Shown: piece after piece, positions 41,563-50,486 of the stretch | How positions within the stretch are numbered: position 1 is the first letter of the stretch | Layout: every line of letters starts with the position of its first letter | Source of the DNA: Stenotrophomonas rhizophila | GTDB taxonomy: Bacteria; Pseudomonadota; Gammaproteobacteria; Xanthomonadales; Xanthomonadaceae | DNA length: 64,000 nt | Assembly (NCBI RefSeq): GCF_020857975.1 | Contig: NZ_JACWUO010000020.1 | Location: 1 to 64,000 of the forward strand | Direction of reading: 5' to 3' | Translations under genes and position numbers: made by a program | The notes under the pieces: model-generated | Database searches by the model: none | The model's input: the letters and a program-made list of their open reading frames with translations, nothing else | What the model was told of the DNA's origin: nothing

Positions 41563-42840
41563 TTACTCCGCGGCGGCCAGGCGTTGCCGTCCGGCCATCA
41601 ACATCGCATCGCTGGAGGCCTGGAACACGCGCAGCCCGAACGCCGGCAGGATCGCCAGCAGGTGGTCGAACACATCGGACTGGATGCCCTCGTACTCGCC
41701 CCAGGCGGTGGTGCGGGTGAAACAGTAGACCTCCAGCGGCAGGCCCTGGGTGGTGGGCTCCAGCTGCCGTACCAGCAGGGTCATGCCGGTATGGATGCCC
41801 GGATGCTGCTGCAGGTAGCGCTCCACGTAGGCGCGGAAGGTGCCCAGGTTGGTGACCCGGCGCGCGTTGACCGGCGCGGCGCCCCTGGCCAGCAGGCCCT
41901 GGTTCCACTGCTGCAGTTCGGCCTGCTTGTCGCGCAGGTAATCGCCCAGCAGCGCGAACTGCTGCAGCTCGGCCAGCATCGCCGCATCGACGAAGCCGAC
42001 GCTGTGCTGGTCCAGGTACAGCGCGCGCTTGATCCTGCGCCCACCGGCCTCCTGCATGCCGCGCCAGTTCTTGAACGACTCGGTGACCAGCTTCTTGGTC
42101 GGGATGGTGGTGATGGTCTTGTCGAAGTTCTGTACGGTGATGGTGTGCAGGGCGATGTCGATGACATCGCCGTCGGCGTTCTGGCTGGGCATTTCGATCC
42201 AGTCGCCCAGCCGCACCCGGCCATCGCCGCTGATCTGCACGCTGGCCACCAGCGACAGGATGGTGTCCTGGAAAACCAGCATCAGCACCGCAGTGGCCGC
42301 GCCCAGGCCGGTGACCAGGTAGCGCAGGTCCACGCCGGCCAGGGTGGCCACGATCAACAGCCCGGCAATGACGAAGATGACGATCTTGCCAACCTGCAGG
42401 TAGCCCTTGATCGGCTTGTTGCGCGCGTCCGGGCGGCGCTCGTAGATGTCGTTGGCGGCATCCAGCGCATGCGCGATCGCCAGCGCCACGGTCAGGATGG
42501 CCCAGGCCTGGCAGGCACCGATGACGGAGGCGACCAGCGCCGGCGGCAGGTCGGGCACGATGCCGATGCCTGCGGCGATGACCTGGCTGGGCACCACGTT
42601 GGACAGGCGCGAGACCACCCGCATCACGTTGCTGCCGCGCCCGCCATTGGCGCTGCCGCCGGGCAGGCGGTTGATCAGCCCGCGCAGGCCGCGCAGCAGG
42701 ACCTTCTTGGTGATGAAGTTGGCCAGCCAGGCGGCCAGGCCCAGGGCGGCCAGCACCAGCAGGGTGTAGGCCCAGGGCCAAAGTTCCAGGGTGTTCTGCA
42801 GGCCGTCCAGCCAGCGGGTTGCCACAACTGCATCCAACAT
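41563..42840 (-). CDS. MscS-family mechanosensitive channel, YbdG-like
   Basis: The 425-residue membrane protein has about five helices in the first 170 residues and the MscS core: pore-helix region GVDLRYLVTGLGAATAVLMLVFQDTILSLVAS, then the beta domain with VRLGDWIEM and IALHTITVQNFDKTITTIPTKKL. The extended C-terminal domain (about 160 residues) is like E. coli YbdG, which protects against hypo-osmotic shock. The start at 42840 (MLDAVVATRW) was chosen because the upstream part of the frame overlaps folB on the same strand. It lies 17 bp downstream of folB. Confidence 0.93.
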   Translation of the reverse strand: MLDAVVATRWLDGLQNTLELWPWAYTLLVLAALGLAAWLANFITKKVLLRGLRGLINRLPGGSANGGRGSNVMRVVSRLSNVVPSQVIAAGIGIVPDLPPALVASVIGACQAWAILTVALAIAHALDAANDIYERRPDARNKPIKGYLQVGKIVIFVIAGLLIVATLAGVDLRYLVTGLGAATAVLMLVFQDTILSLVASVQISGDGRVRLGDWIEMPSQNADGDVIDIALHTITVQNFDKTITTIPTKKLVTESFKNWRGMQEAGGRRIKRALYLDQHSVGFVDAAMLAELQQFALLGDYLRDKQAELQQWNQGLLARGAAPVNARRVTNLGTFRAYVERYLQQHPGIHTGMTLLVRQLEPTTQGLPLEVYCFTRTTAWGEYEGIQSDVFDHLLAILPAFGLRVFQASSDAMLMAGRQRLAAAE

Positions 42841-42857
42841 CGTGTATCGATCTCCGT

Positions 42858-43232
42858 TCAGGGGGTTGCCGGGCCGTGCCCGGCACTGCTGCGCTCGATG
42901 ATCACCCCGACCGCGCGCGCGCCGCGCACGGCGCCGGGCTTGCTGAGTTTCAGGCGCAGCCATTGCACGTTGAACTCGGCCAGCACGATCTCGGCAATGC
43001 GTTCGGCCAGGGTTTCGACCAGGCCGAAGTCCGAGTCGCGCACGAACTGCTCGATGCGCTTGCTCACCGCCTTGTAGTTGAGGGTATCGGCGATGTCGTC
43101 GCTGGCCGCAGGCCGGCGGTTGTCGAAGCCCATTTCCAGGTCGAAGCGCAGGGTCTGGCGGATCCGCCGTTCCCAGTCGTAGATCCCGATCAGGGCATCG
43201 ATCTCCAGCCCTTCGATGAATACCTTGTCCAT
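42858..43232 (-). CDS. folB: Dihydroneopterin aldolase
   Basis: This 124-residue enzyme of folate synthesis cleaves or epimerises 7,8-dihydroneopterin. The signature residues are in place: MDKVFIEGLEIDALIGIYDWER with the conserved Glu and Tyr, DTLNYKAVSKRIEQFV, FGLVETLAERIAEIVL and KLSKPGAVRGARAVGVIIER with the catalytic-region Lys. Size is normal. It is followed by the MscS gene; the 299-bp gap to tsaD suggests its own promoter. Confidence 0.95.
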   Translation of the reverse strand: MDKVFIEGLEIDALIGIYDWERRIRQTLRFDLEMGFDNRRPAASDDIADTLNYKAVSKRIEQFVRDSDFGLVETLAERIAEIVLAEFNVQWLRLKLSKPGAVRGARAVGVIIERSSAGHGPATP

Positions 43233-43531
43233 AGGAATGCCACGTGGAAGATGGCGACCATGGTAACGGGACGCTCCGGAACGTGCCGGGAACCGCGCCC
43301 CCGGACCAGCGGGCGCCGTTTGTTCCAGCGCGTCGCCACGCGCCCCTGTGTCGCCGCGCAGCCCTCGGCATGCTTCGTTCTTTGCCGTCGCTGCGCCCGC
43401 GCCCTGGGCGTCGCTTCGCCGCCATCCACCGCGTCGTACGGTTGCGCTGCACGCTCACCGCCGGCTGGATGTCCGGCCATGAAGCGGTCACTCCGCTGCT
43501 GCGCGATTGCCCGATCCGGGCCCGGCCAGCA
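43233..43531. other. Gap between folB and tsaD
   Basis: No gene, strong hairpin or SMAG unit is seen in these 299 bp. Frames through it continue from folB or tsaD antisense readings and have unnatural composition. It may contain the folB promoter. Confidence 0.5.
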
Positions 43532-44557
43532 TTACACCGCCGGCAGCGTAGCCATGTCCCAGCGCGGGGTGACCTGCACCTGCGGCGGGTTGTGCTGGCC
43601 GGCCTGCAGCCGCAGTGCGCCGGCGAAGGCGATCATCGCGCCGTTGTCGGTGCACAGCGCCGGGCGCGGGAAGCAGGCGCGGCCGCCGCGGCGGGCGGCC
43701 ATCTGCTGCAGCTTGGCGCGCAGGCGCTTGTTGGCGCCCACCCCGCCGGCCACCACGATCACCTCGGTGCCGGCCGCATCCAGCGCGCGCTCGCACTTGA
43801 TGGCCAGGGTGTCGACCACCGCATCTTCAAAGCCACGGGCGATGTCGGCGCGGGTCTGCTCGCTCTGGTCGCTGTCGCGCCAGGCCAGCAGCACCTGGGT
43901 CTTCAGCCCGGAGAAGCTGAAGTCCAGCCCCGGACGGTCGGTCATCGGGCGGGTGAACCGGTACTTGCCCGGGGTGCCGCGCTCGGCCAGCGCGGCCAGC
44001 TGCGGGCCGCCCGGATAAGGCAGGCCCATCAGCTTGGCGGTCTTGTCGAAGGCCTCGCCAGCCGCATCGTCCAGGGTCTGCCCGAGCAGGCGGTACTGGC
44101 CGATCCGGTCCACCGCCACCAGCTGGGTATGCCCGCCGGATACCAGCAGGGCCACGAACGGCGCCTGCGGCGGGTCGTCCTCCATCAGCGGGGCCAGCAG
44201 GTGGCCTTCCATATGGTGGACCCCCACCGCCGGCACCTCCAGCGCCCAGGCCAGCGAACGGGCCACGCCGGCGCCCACCAGCAGCGCCCCGACCAGGCCC
44301 GGGCCGGCGGTATAGGCCACCCCGTCGATGTCGGCCACGGTCATGCCGGCCTCGGCCAGGGTCTGCCGGATCAGCGGCAGCAGCTTGCGCACGTGATCGC
44401 GGCTGGCCAGTTCAGGCACCACCCCACCGTACTCGGCGTGAAGGGCGATCTGGCTATAGACCGCATGGGCGCGCAGCGCGGCAACGCCGGACAGGGCGGT
44501 GTCGTACACCGCCACGCCGGTCTCATCGCAGGAAGATTCGATACCAAGGACTCGCAT
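43532..44557 (-). CDS. tsaD: tRNA N6-adenosine threonylcarbamoyltransferase
   Basis: TsaD transfers the threonylcarbamoyl group to A37 of ANN-decoding tRNAs, with TsaB and TsaE. The 341-residue protein starts MRVLGIESSCDETGVAVYD, as the family does, and has metal-binding HMEGH, SGGHTQL, the GEAFDKTAKLMGLPYPGG loop and VVAGGVGANKRLR. It is divergent from rpsU, which is the classical arrangement in proteobacteria. Upstream codons of the frame overlap the rpsU promoter and are not part of the gene. Confidence 0.97.
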   Translation of the reverse strand: MRVLGIESSCDETGVAVYDTALSGVAALRAHAVYSQIALHAEYGGVVPELASRDHVRKLLPLIRQTLAEAGMTVADIDGVAYTAGPGLVGALLVGAGVARSLAWALEVPAVGVHHMEGHLLAPLMEDDPPQAPFVALLVSGGHTQLVAVDRIGQYRLLGQTLDDAAGEAFDKTAKLMGLPYPGGPQLAALAERGTPGKYRFTRPMTDRPGLDFSFSGLKTQVLLAWRDSDQSEQTRADIARGFEDAVVDTLAIKCERALDAAGTEVIVVAGGVGANKRLRAKLQQMAARRGGRACFPRPALCTDNGAMIAFAGALRLQAGQHNPPQVQVTPRWDMATLPAV

Positions 44558-44645
44558 AACGCGTATTATGGACCGCTTGAGGCCCGGCAGAGGTACCGCC
44601 AGCCCATCCGACACCACCCGTGGCCAAGAAGTTCGCCGGGGTGGG

Positions 44646-44673
44646 TTGCAACTTCTTTTGTCGCCGCTATAAT
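44646..44673 (+). promoter_or_regulatory. rpsU promoter
   Basis: TTGCAA (44646-44651) and a consensus TATAAT (44668-44673) are 16 bp apart, about 50 bp before the rpsU start. This is the strongest sigma-70 match in the window. Confidence 0.85.
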
Positions 44674-44723
44674 GTGCGGCTCTCACCGGGCGTGACCCGG
44701 TTCTACTGTGTCCCGGAGATTCC

Positions 44724-44939
44724 ATGCCCAGCGTTAAAGTCCGCGAGAACGAGCCCTTCGAGTTTGCGCTCCGTCGCTTCAAGCGCACCTGCGAAAAGGC
44801 CGGCGTGCTGGCCGAAACCCGCAAGCGCGAGTTCTACGAAAAGCCGACCCAGGAGCGCAAGCGCAAAGCTGCCGCTGCTGTGAAGCGTCAGCTGCGCCGC
44901 TCGTCGCGCGACGTTACCAAGCGTCAGCGCCTGTACTGA
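44724..44939 (+). CDS. rpsU: 30S ribosomal protein S21
   Basis: The 71-residue basic protein matches S21 along its full length: [40 protein letters not shown], and a Lys/Arg-rich tail. It helps the 30S subunit start translation. GGAG precedes the ATG. It heads the rpsU-yqeY-yihY-dnaG region; a strong terminator directly after it implies most transcripts stop at rpsU, with some reading through. Confidence 0.99.
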
Positions 44940-44958
44940 GTCGGACGCAACTTCGATG

Positions 44959-45021
44959 CGACAGGCTTCGGCCTGTCGTGGCGGAGCCGAAGCCGGAACG
45001 CGCGAGCGTTGCCGGCTTTTT
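44959..45021 (+). terminator. Double hairpin and terminator after rpsU
   Basis: First hairpin: CGACAGGC (44959-44966), UUCG loop, GCCTGTCG (44971-44978). Second: AAGCCGG-AACGC (44990-45001), GCGA loop, GCGTT-g-CCGGCTT (45006-45018), followed by a T run to 45021. The second is a typical Rho-independent terminator; the first, capped by a very stable loop, may protect the rpsU 3' end. Confidence 0.92.
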
Positions 45022-45078
45022 GCGTTCCAGCCGACTGGCGTCCCAACCCGCCCTTTCCGACCGAATACGAGGTGTTCC

Positions 45079-45525
45079 ATGAGCCTGAAGCTGCAGCTCA
45101 CCGATGACATGAAGACCGCCATGAAGAGCGGCGAAAAGCACCGCCTGGGCGTGATCCGCTTGATGCTGGCCGCCATCAAGCAGCGCGAAGTGGACGAGCG
45201 CATCGAGCTGGACGACGCCGCAGTGCTGGCCGTGCTGGAAAAGATGGTCAAGCAGCGCAAGGATTCGGTCAGCCAGTTCGAAGCGGCCAACCGCGAAGAC
45301 CTGGCGGTGATCGAGCGCGAGGAAATCCTGGTGATCGACCAGTACCTGCCGGCCAAGCTGGGCGAAGCGGAGATCGTGGCCGCCATCCAGGCCGCCATCG
45401 CCGAAACCGGCGCCACCAGCCCGGCCGACATCGGCAAGCTGATGGGCGCGCTCAAGCCCAAGCTCGCCGGCCAGGCCGACATGGGCCTGGTGTCCAAGCT
45501 GGTCAAGCAGCAGCTGGCCGGCTGA
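45079..45525 (+). CDS. GatB/YqeY domain protein
   Basis: The 148-residue protein matches the stand-alone YqeY family: MKTAMKSGEKHRLGVIRLMLAAIKQREVD and EEILVIDQYLPAKLGEAEI, then the GKLMGALKPKLAGQADMGLVSKLVKQQL tail related to the tRNA-binding domain of GatB. Its role is not established, although similarity to GatB suggests tRNA contact. It lies between rpsU and dnaG, an arrangement common in this family of bacteria. Confidence 0.95.
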   Translation: MSLKLQLTDDMKTAMKSGEKHRLGVIRLMLAAIKQREVDERIELDDAAVLAVLEKMVKQRKDSVSQFEAANREDLAVIEREEILVIDQYLPAKLGEAEIVAAIQAAIAETGATSPADIGKLMGALKPKLAGQADMGLVSKLVKQQLAG

Positions 45526-45533
45526 TCGGGCCC

Positions 45534-45558
45534 AGGTAGCGACCGTTGGTCGCTACCT
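45534..45558. repeat. Single SMAG-like palindrome after yqeY
   Basis: AGGTAGCGACC (45534-45544), GTT, GGTCGCTACCT (45548-45558): 11-bp arms and a 3-nt loop, with GTAG and CTAC at opposite ends. It is eight bases from the yqeY stop. Confidence 0.88.
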
Positions 45559-45661
45559 GCCCGGCCGGATGCCCGACGTGCCGGTGACGCCGATGTTCCG
45601 GCATGCACCGGCGCGCACACGCTTCACCGTTTCTTCGTCCACCGCCTGCTAGAAAAGGCCC

Positions 45662-46600
45662 ATGGTCGAACCCACCGCCTCCCCCGCCGACGACCGCCTC
45701 GACGGCGTCCCCGCTCCCCTGCGCAAATACGCGCGGCGCCTGCAGCGCAGCCTGCCGGCGGCGGTGGGCAAGCGTTTCATCGACATCGACGTGCTCACCC
45801 AGGCCGCGTCGGTATCCTTCTATGCCCTGCTGTCGATGGCGCCATTGCTGGTGCTGCTGCTGTGGCTGACCGCCTCGCTGTACCCGCCGGCGCAACAAGC
45901 GCTGATCGGGCAGATCGGCGATGTGGCCGGCGCCAGCGCGGCCAGCGTGGCGCAGACCGTACTCAGCAATGCCAACACCCAGCCCGACATCGGTTCGCTG
46001 GCCGGGGTATGGAGCACGCTGCTGCTGTTCATCGGCGCCACGGCGGTGTTCGCCCAGCTGCAGAATGCGCTGAACCGCATCTTCCACACCGACGCCCAGC
46101 GCCTGGACGGCCTGGCCGCCTGGCTGCGCAAGCGGGTGTTCTCGTTCGGGGTGGTGCTGGCGCTGGGCTTTGTGCTGCTGCTGTCGATGACCGCCACCAC
46201 CGCGCTGCAGGTCGCCTTCGCGCGGCTGCCCTCGGTGCTGCCGGCGATCGGCTACCTGACCACCCTGCTGCTGTACGCGGTGGCCTTCGCCTTCCTCTAC
46301 CACTACCTGCCCGACCGCCGCGTGGCCTGGCGCCAGGCCTTCATCGGCGGGGCCATCACCTCGGCGCTGTTCGCGCTGGGCCGCTATGCGATCGGGCTGT
46401 ATATCGCCACGGTGGCCCCGGGCAGCGCATATGGGTCGATGGGCGCGCTGGTGATCCTGCTGGTCTGGATCTACTACGCCACGGTGACCTTCTTCGTGGG
46501 CGCGCTGATGACCGCGGTGATCGATGAGCGCCAGCGTGCCCGGCTGCAGCTGGCCCGGGCCGGGCTGGCCCCCGACTCCGCCCCGGCGGGCACGCTCTAG
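45662..46600 (+). CDS. YihY/BrkB-family inner-membrane protein
   Basis: The 312-residue protein has the YihY layout of six membrane helices: ASVSFYALLSMAPLLVLLLW, GVWSTLLLFIGATAVFAQLQNALNRIF, then FGVVLALGFVLLLSM, LTTLLLYAVAFAFLYHYLP with the family PDRRVAWRQAFIGG, and YGSMGALVILLVWIYYA. Older annotations as RNase BN are wrong for this family. Function is unknown. It lies upstream of dnaG on the same strand. Confidence 0.92.
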   Translation: MVEPTASPADDRLDGVPAPLRKYARRLQRSLPAAVGKRFIDIDVLTQAASVSFYALLSMAPLLVLLLWLTASLYPPAQQALIGQIGDVAGASAASVAQTVLSNANTQPDIGSLAGVWSTLLLFIGATAVFAQLQNALNRIFHTDAQRLDGLAAWLRKRVFSFGVVLALGFVLLLSMTATTALQVAFARLPSVLPAIGYLTTLLLYAVAFAFLYHYLPDRRVAWRQAFIGGAITSALFALGRYAIGLYIATVAPGSAYGSMGALVILLVWIYYATVTFFVGALMTAVIDERQRARLQLARAGLAPDSAPAGTL

Positions 46601-46664
46601 TACACTCAGCACCGTTCCCGAGAATCCTTGGCCGCGCACGCACCACGCGCGCGCGCCCGCTGCC

Positions 46665-48407
46665 ATGGCCCGTATCCCCGACGCATTCATCGACGACCTG
46701 CTGGCCCGCTCCGACATCGTCGAGGTGGTGGGCAGCCGCGTGCCGCTCAAGCGCCAGGGCAAGGAGTACGCCGCACGCTGCCCGTTCCATGACGAACGCT
46801 CGGCCTCGTTCACGGTGTCGCCGACCAAGCAGTTCTACCACTGCTTTGGCTGCGGCGCGCACGGTACGGCGATCAGCTTCCTGATGAACTACGACCGCCT
46901 GGAGTTCCTCGACGCGGTCGATGAACTGGCCAAGCGGGTGGGCATGGAAGTGCCGCGCGACACCCAGCCGCGCAGCGCCCAGCAGCAGGACGACAGCCGC
47001 GAACTGTACTCGGCGCTGGATGCGGCCACGCGCTTCTTCCAGAAATCGCTGGAGGACAGCGACAAGGCCCGCGCCTACCTGGACCAGCGCGGCGTGGACG
47101 AGGAAAACCGCGCGCGCTTTGCGATCGGCTATGCACCGGACGGCTACAGCGCGCTGAAGGATGCCCTGGGCAAGGACGAGCGGCGGATGAAGCTGCTCGA
47201 CCGCGCCGGGCTGTTCTCCAAGAACGACCGCGGCCACGTCTACGACAAGTTCCGCGACCGGGTGATGTTCCCGATCTTCGACCGCCGTGGCCGGGTGATC
47301 GCGTACGGCGGCCGGATCATGGGCCCTCCCGACGACGGCCGCGACGCCGGGCCGAAATACTTGAACTCGCCCGAAACCGCGCTGTTCCACAAGGGCCGCG
47401 AGCTGTACGGCCTGTGGCAGGTGCGCCAGGCCAACCAGAAGATCGAACGGTTGATCGTGGTGGAGGGCTACATGGACGTGGTCTCGCTGTTCCAGTTCGG
47501 GGTCACCCAGGCAGTGGCCACGCTGGGCACGGCGACCACCCCGGACCATGCCGAGCTGCTGTTCCGCAACGCGCCGGACGTGTTCTTCTGCTTCGACGGC
47601 GACGCCGCCGGCCGCCGTGCCGGCTGGCGCGCGCTGGAATCGGTGCTGCCGCGCATGAAGGACGGGCGCCAGGCGTTCTTCCTGTTCCTGCCCGACGGCG
47701 AAGACCCCGACACCATCGTGCGCAAGGAAGGCCGCGAGGGCTTCGATACCCGCCTGAAACAGGCCACGCCGCTGTCGCAGTTCTTCTTCGACGAGCTCAC
47801 CCGCGAGGTCAACATGGCCACGCTGGACGGCAAGGCGCGCCTGGCCGAACGGGCCAGGCCGATGCTGGCGCAGATTCCCGACGGCGCCTTCGGCGACCTG
47901 ATGAAGCAGCAGCTGGCCACGTTGACCGGGCTGGGTGCCAAGCCTGCCGCGTCTGCGCAGCCCACGCGCGCGCCCTCGCGTGCGGTGGCGCCCACCCAGC
48001 GGCGCAGCCTGGTGCGCGCGGCGATCGCCATCCTGCTGCAGCAGCCGTCGCTGGCGATGACCCTGGAAGGCCATCACTTCAACGGCCTGCGCCTGCCCGG
48101 CATCGACTTGCTGCTGGAACTGCTGAGCCTGGTCGAACAGCGCCCGGACATCAGCACCGGCGCACTGCTGGAGCATTTCGAAGGCCGCGAGGAACAGGAG
48201 TCGCTGCACAAGCTGGCCGCGCAGACCCTGCCCGGCGAGCAGGCGATGTGGACCCAGGAACTGCACGATGCGGTGGCCCAGCTGGAAAAACAGCTGCTGA
48301 TGCAACGTCTGGACGAGCTTCAGGCAAAGCATCGGCAGCAGGGCCTGGACGATACTGACAAGTACGAACTGCGCGAGCTGCTCAAGGCCCGCGCCACCCT
48401 GCGCTGA
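46665..48407 (+). CDS. dnaG: DNA primase
   Basis: Primase makes the RNA primers for the replication fork. The 580-residue protein has the N-terminal CHC2 zinc finger (Cys39, His42, Cys60, Cys63 in CPFHDE and CFGCG), the RNA polymerase domain with the Toprim glutamate in VEGYMDVVSLFQFGV and DGDAAG, and a C-terminal DnaB-binding domain. The ATG at 46665 (MARIPDAFIDDLLARSDIVE) is the normal start. In E. coli, rpoD follows dnaG; here it does not. Confidence 0.98.
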   Translation: MARIPDAFIDDLLARSDIVEVVGSRVPLKRQGKEYAARCPFHDERSASFTVSPTKQFYHCFGCGAHGTAISFLMNYDRLEFLDAVDELAKRVGMEVPRDTQPRSAQQQDDSRELYSALDAATRFFQKSLEDSDKARAYLDQRGVDEENRARFAIGYAPDGYSALKDALGKDERRMKLLDRAGLFSKNDRGHVYDKFRDRVMFPIFDRRGRVIAYGGRIMGPPDDGRDAGPKYLNSPETALFHKGRELYGLWQVRQANQKIERLIVVEGYMDVVSLFQFGVTQAVATLGTATTPDHAELLFRNAPDVFFCFDGDAAGRRAGWRALESVLPRMKDGRQAFFLFLPDGEDPDTIVRKEGREGFDTRLKQATPLSQFFFDELTREVNMATLDGKARLAERARPMLAQIPDGAFGDLMKQQLATLTGLGAKPAASAQPTRAPSRAVAPTQRRSLVRAAIAILLQQPSLAMTLEGHHFNGLRLPGIDLLLELLSLVEQRPDISTGALLEHFEGREEQESLHKLAAQTLPGEQAMWTQELHDAVAQLEKQLLMQRLDELQAKHRQQGLDDTDKYELRELLKARATLR

Positions 48408-48427
48408 GCCCCGAGGAGCCCGCTGAC

Positions 48428-48949
48428 ATGACCACCGCCACCCTCCAGCCTAGCGCTCCCCTGTTGGTCGGCCTGCTCCTGGCGGCGCTGTCGCTGCTGC
48501 CGCTGGCCGCCAGCGCCGGGGAGCTTCCGTTCGCACAGCCGCGCCCGCAGCTGTACAGCGCCGGCCAGCCCAGCGCCGCCCAGCTGCAGCAGGCCGCCGC
48601 CGCCGGCATCACCACCGTGATCGACCTGCGCCAGCCCGATGAAGACCGTGGCTTCGATGAAACCCGTGCCGCCGAGCGCCTGGGCCTGCGCTATGTGCGC
48701 ATTCCGGTGGCCGGCGCCGCCGGGCTGACCGATGCCAATGCGCGCGCCCTTCACGCCGCGCTGGCGCAGAGCCAGGGCCCGGTGCTGGTGCACTGCGCCT
48801 CGGGCAACCGTGCCGGCGCGCTGCTGGCCCTGCTGCAGGCGCGCGACGGTGCCTCGATCGACCAGGCCCTGCAGTTCGGCCGCGACGCCGGCATGAGCTC
48901 GCTGGAAGCGCCCACCCGCGCCCTGCTCGAACAGCAGGACGAGCGGTGA
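48428..48949 (+). CDS. Exported protein-tyrosine-phosphatase-like protein (BLH/DUF442 type)
   Basis: The 173-residue protein has a signal peptide (LLAALSLLPLAASAG) and a dual-specificity phosphatase-like fold. The active-site loop HCASGNRAG fits HCx5R, with Cys and Arg in place, and the preceding TTVIDLRQPDED is typical. This type is often called beta-lactamase-hydrolase-like or DUF442. Substrate is unknown. It begins 20 bp after dnaG and overlaps the next gene by 4 nt (GTGA). Confidence 0.86.
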   Translation: MTTATLQPSAPLLVGLLLAALSLLPLAASAGELPFAQPRPQLYSAGQPSAAQLQQAAAAGITTVIDLRQPDEDRGFDETRAAERLGLRYVRIPVAGAAGLTDANARALHAALAQSQGPVLVHCASGNRAGALLALLQARDGASIDQALQFGRDAGMSSLEAPTRALLEQQDER

Positions 48950-49965
48950 GCACGGGCATGCCGCCGGTCACCCCCTGGTGGTCGCGGCTGCGGCCGGACA
49001 ACTTCACCCTCGCCCTGCTGTGCACCGTGCTGCTGGCCTCCGTGCTGCCGATGCATGGCGCGGCGGCAATGGTGCTCGACGATGTCACCGACGTGGCCAT
49101 CGCCGCGCTGTTCTTCCTGCATGGCGCGCGCCTGCCGCGCGAATCGATCGTGGCCGGCGTGCTGCACTGGCGCCTGCACCTGACCATCCTGGCCTGCACC
49201 TTCGTGCTGTTCCCGCTGCTGGGGCTGTTGTTCAAGCCGCTGGACGGCGGGCTGCTCACCCCGGAGCTGTATATCGGCGTGCTGTTCCTATGCGCGCTGC
49301 CGTCCACCGTGCAGTCCTCGATCGCGTTCACTTCGATGGCGCGCGGCAACGTACCGGCGGCGGTGTGCAGCGCCTCGCTGTCGAGCATCCTGGGCGTGTT
49401 CCTGACTCCCCTGCTGCTGGCCCTGCTGGCCGGTACCGCCGGCGGCATGCACAACCCGCTGCAGGCCATCGCCAGCATCATGCTGCAGCTGCTGGTGCCG
49501 TTCATGGCCGGCCACCTGCTGCGCCCGTGGATCGCCGGCTGGGTGGAGAAACAACGCGCGCTGCTGCGCTACACCGACCAGGGCACGATCCTGCTGGTGG
49601 TGTATTCGGCGTTCGGCGAGGCGGTCAGTGAGGGGCTGTGGAGCAAGACGCCGGTGCTGTCGCTGCTGACCGTGGCGGTGGTGGCGGCGGTGCTGCTGGG
49701 CATCGCCATGCCGACCATCGGCTTCATCGCGCGGCGGTTGGGCTTCAACCGCGCGGACCGCATCACCATCCTGTTCTGCGGCTCCAAGAAGAGCCTGGCC
49801 ACCGGCGTACCGATCGCCAAGGTGCTGTTCGCCGGCGGCAGCCTGGGCGCGATCGTGCTGCCGATCATGATCTACCACCAGATCCAGCTGATCGTCTGCG
49901 CGATGATCGCCCAGCGGTATGCGCGCGATCCGGTGGAGCCTGCGCCGGTCATCCGGCAGGACTGA
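48946..49965 (+). CDS. Bile acid:sodium symporter-family transporter (SLC10A7-like)
   Basis: The 339-residue membrane protein has about ten helices and matches the SBF-like group containing human SLC10A7: VTDVAIAALFFLHGARLPRE, LPSTVQSSIAFTSMARGNVP and FCGSKKSLATGVPIAKVLF. Substrates of bacterial members are mostly unknown. The GTG at 48946 overlaps the phosphatase stop, implying coupling; an ATG at 48958 is the alternative start. Confidence 0.92.
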   Translation: MSTGMPPVTPWWSRLRPDNFTLALLCTVLLASVLPMHGAAAMVLDDVTDVAIAALFFLHGARLPRESIVAGVLHWRLHLTILACTFVLFPLLGLLFKPLDGGLLTPELYIGVLFLCALPSTVQSSIAFTSMARGNVPAAVCSASLSSILGVFLTPLLLALLAGTAGGMHNPLQAIASIMLQLLVPFMAGHLLRPWIAGWVEKQRALLRYTDQGTILLVVYSAFGEAVSEGLWSKTPVLSLLTVAVVAAVLLGIAMPTIGFIARRLGFNRADRITILFCGSKKSLATGVPIAKVLFAGGSLGAIVLPIMIYHQIQLIVCAMIAQRYARDPVEPAPVIRQD

Positions 49966-50075
49966 ACGGCAGAAGCATTGCGCCAGCACGGTCATGCCCA
50001 CCACCGGCCGCGGACACGGCATCGGAAGGCGGTCCCGGCATGATGCGCCCCCGGCAGCGCGTGCCCACCGCTCTG

Positions 50076-50400
50076 GTAGGGTCGTTTCCCAAACGACTGC
50101 CGATAACGATGATCGGCGCGATGTCGGCGTGACCCGCAACGCGGAAGGCCGTGCAGATGTCATGGCAAAAGCAGTCCGCCGAAGGTCATGCCACCACCGA
50201 CCGCAGACACACCATCGGCGGGCGATCCCGGTAGGGTCGTTTCCCAAACGACTGCCGATAACAGTGATCGGCGCGATGTCGGCATGACCCGTAACGCGGA
50301 AGGCCGTGCAGATGTCATGGCGAAGCAGTCCGCCGCCGAAGGTCATGCCACCACCGGCCGCTGACACACCATCGGCAGTCGTCTGGCGAGCGACCCTACC
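50076..50400. repeat. SMAG-containing direct repeat
   Basis: Two copies of a 155-bp unit run in tandem (starting at GTAG 50076 and GTAG 50231). Each begins with GGTAGGGTCGTTTCCCAAAC and carries the same CGGCGCGATGTCGGC and GCGGAAGGCCGTGCAGATG blocks. A reverse unit (50374-50400, ending GAGCGACCCTACC) closes the array. The whole 49966-50486 gap has no gene. Confidence 0.88.
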
Positions 50401-50486
50401 AGCACGCCAGGCACGATGTGCGGCACCACGATCAACCATCGTGATCCACCGGCCTGGCAGGCACCGGCCCCGAATCCGCCTGTGGC

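Noticed and set aside
43190..43480. Small minus-strand frame in the folB/tsaD gap
   Set aside because: It runs into folB in another frame, has no ribosome site and is Arg/Ala-rich noise.
45662..46600. RNase BN
   Set aside because: The YihY family was once misnamed so; the protein is an integral membrane protein with no nuclease motif.
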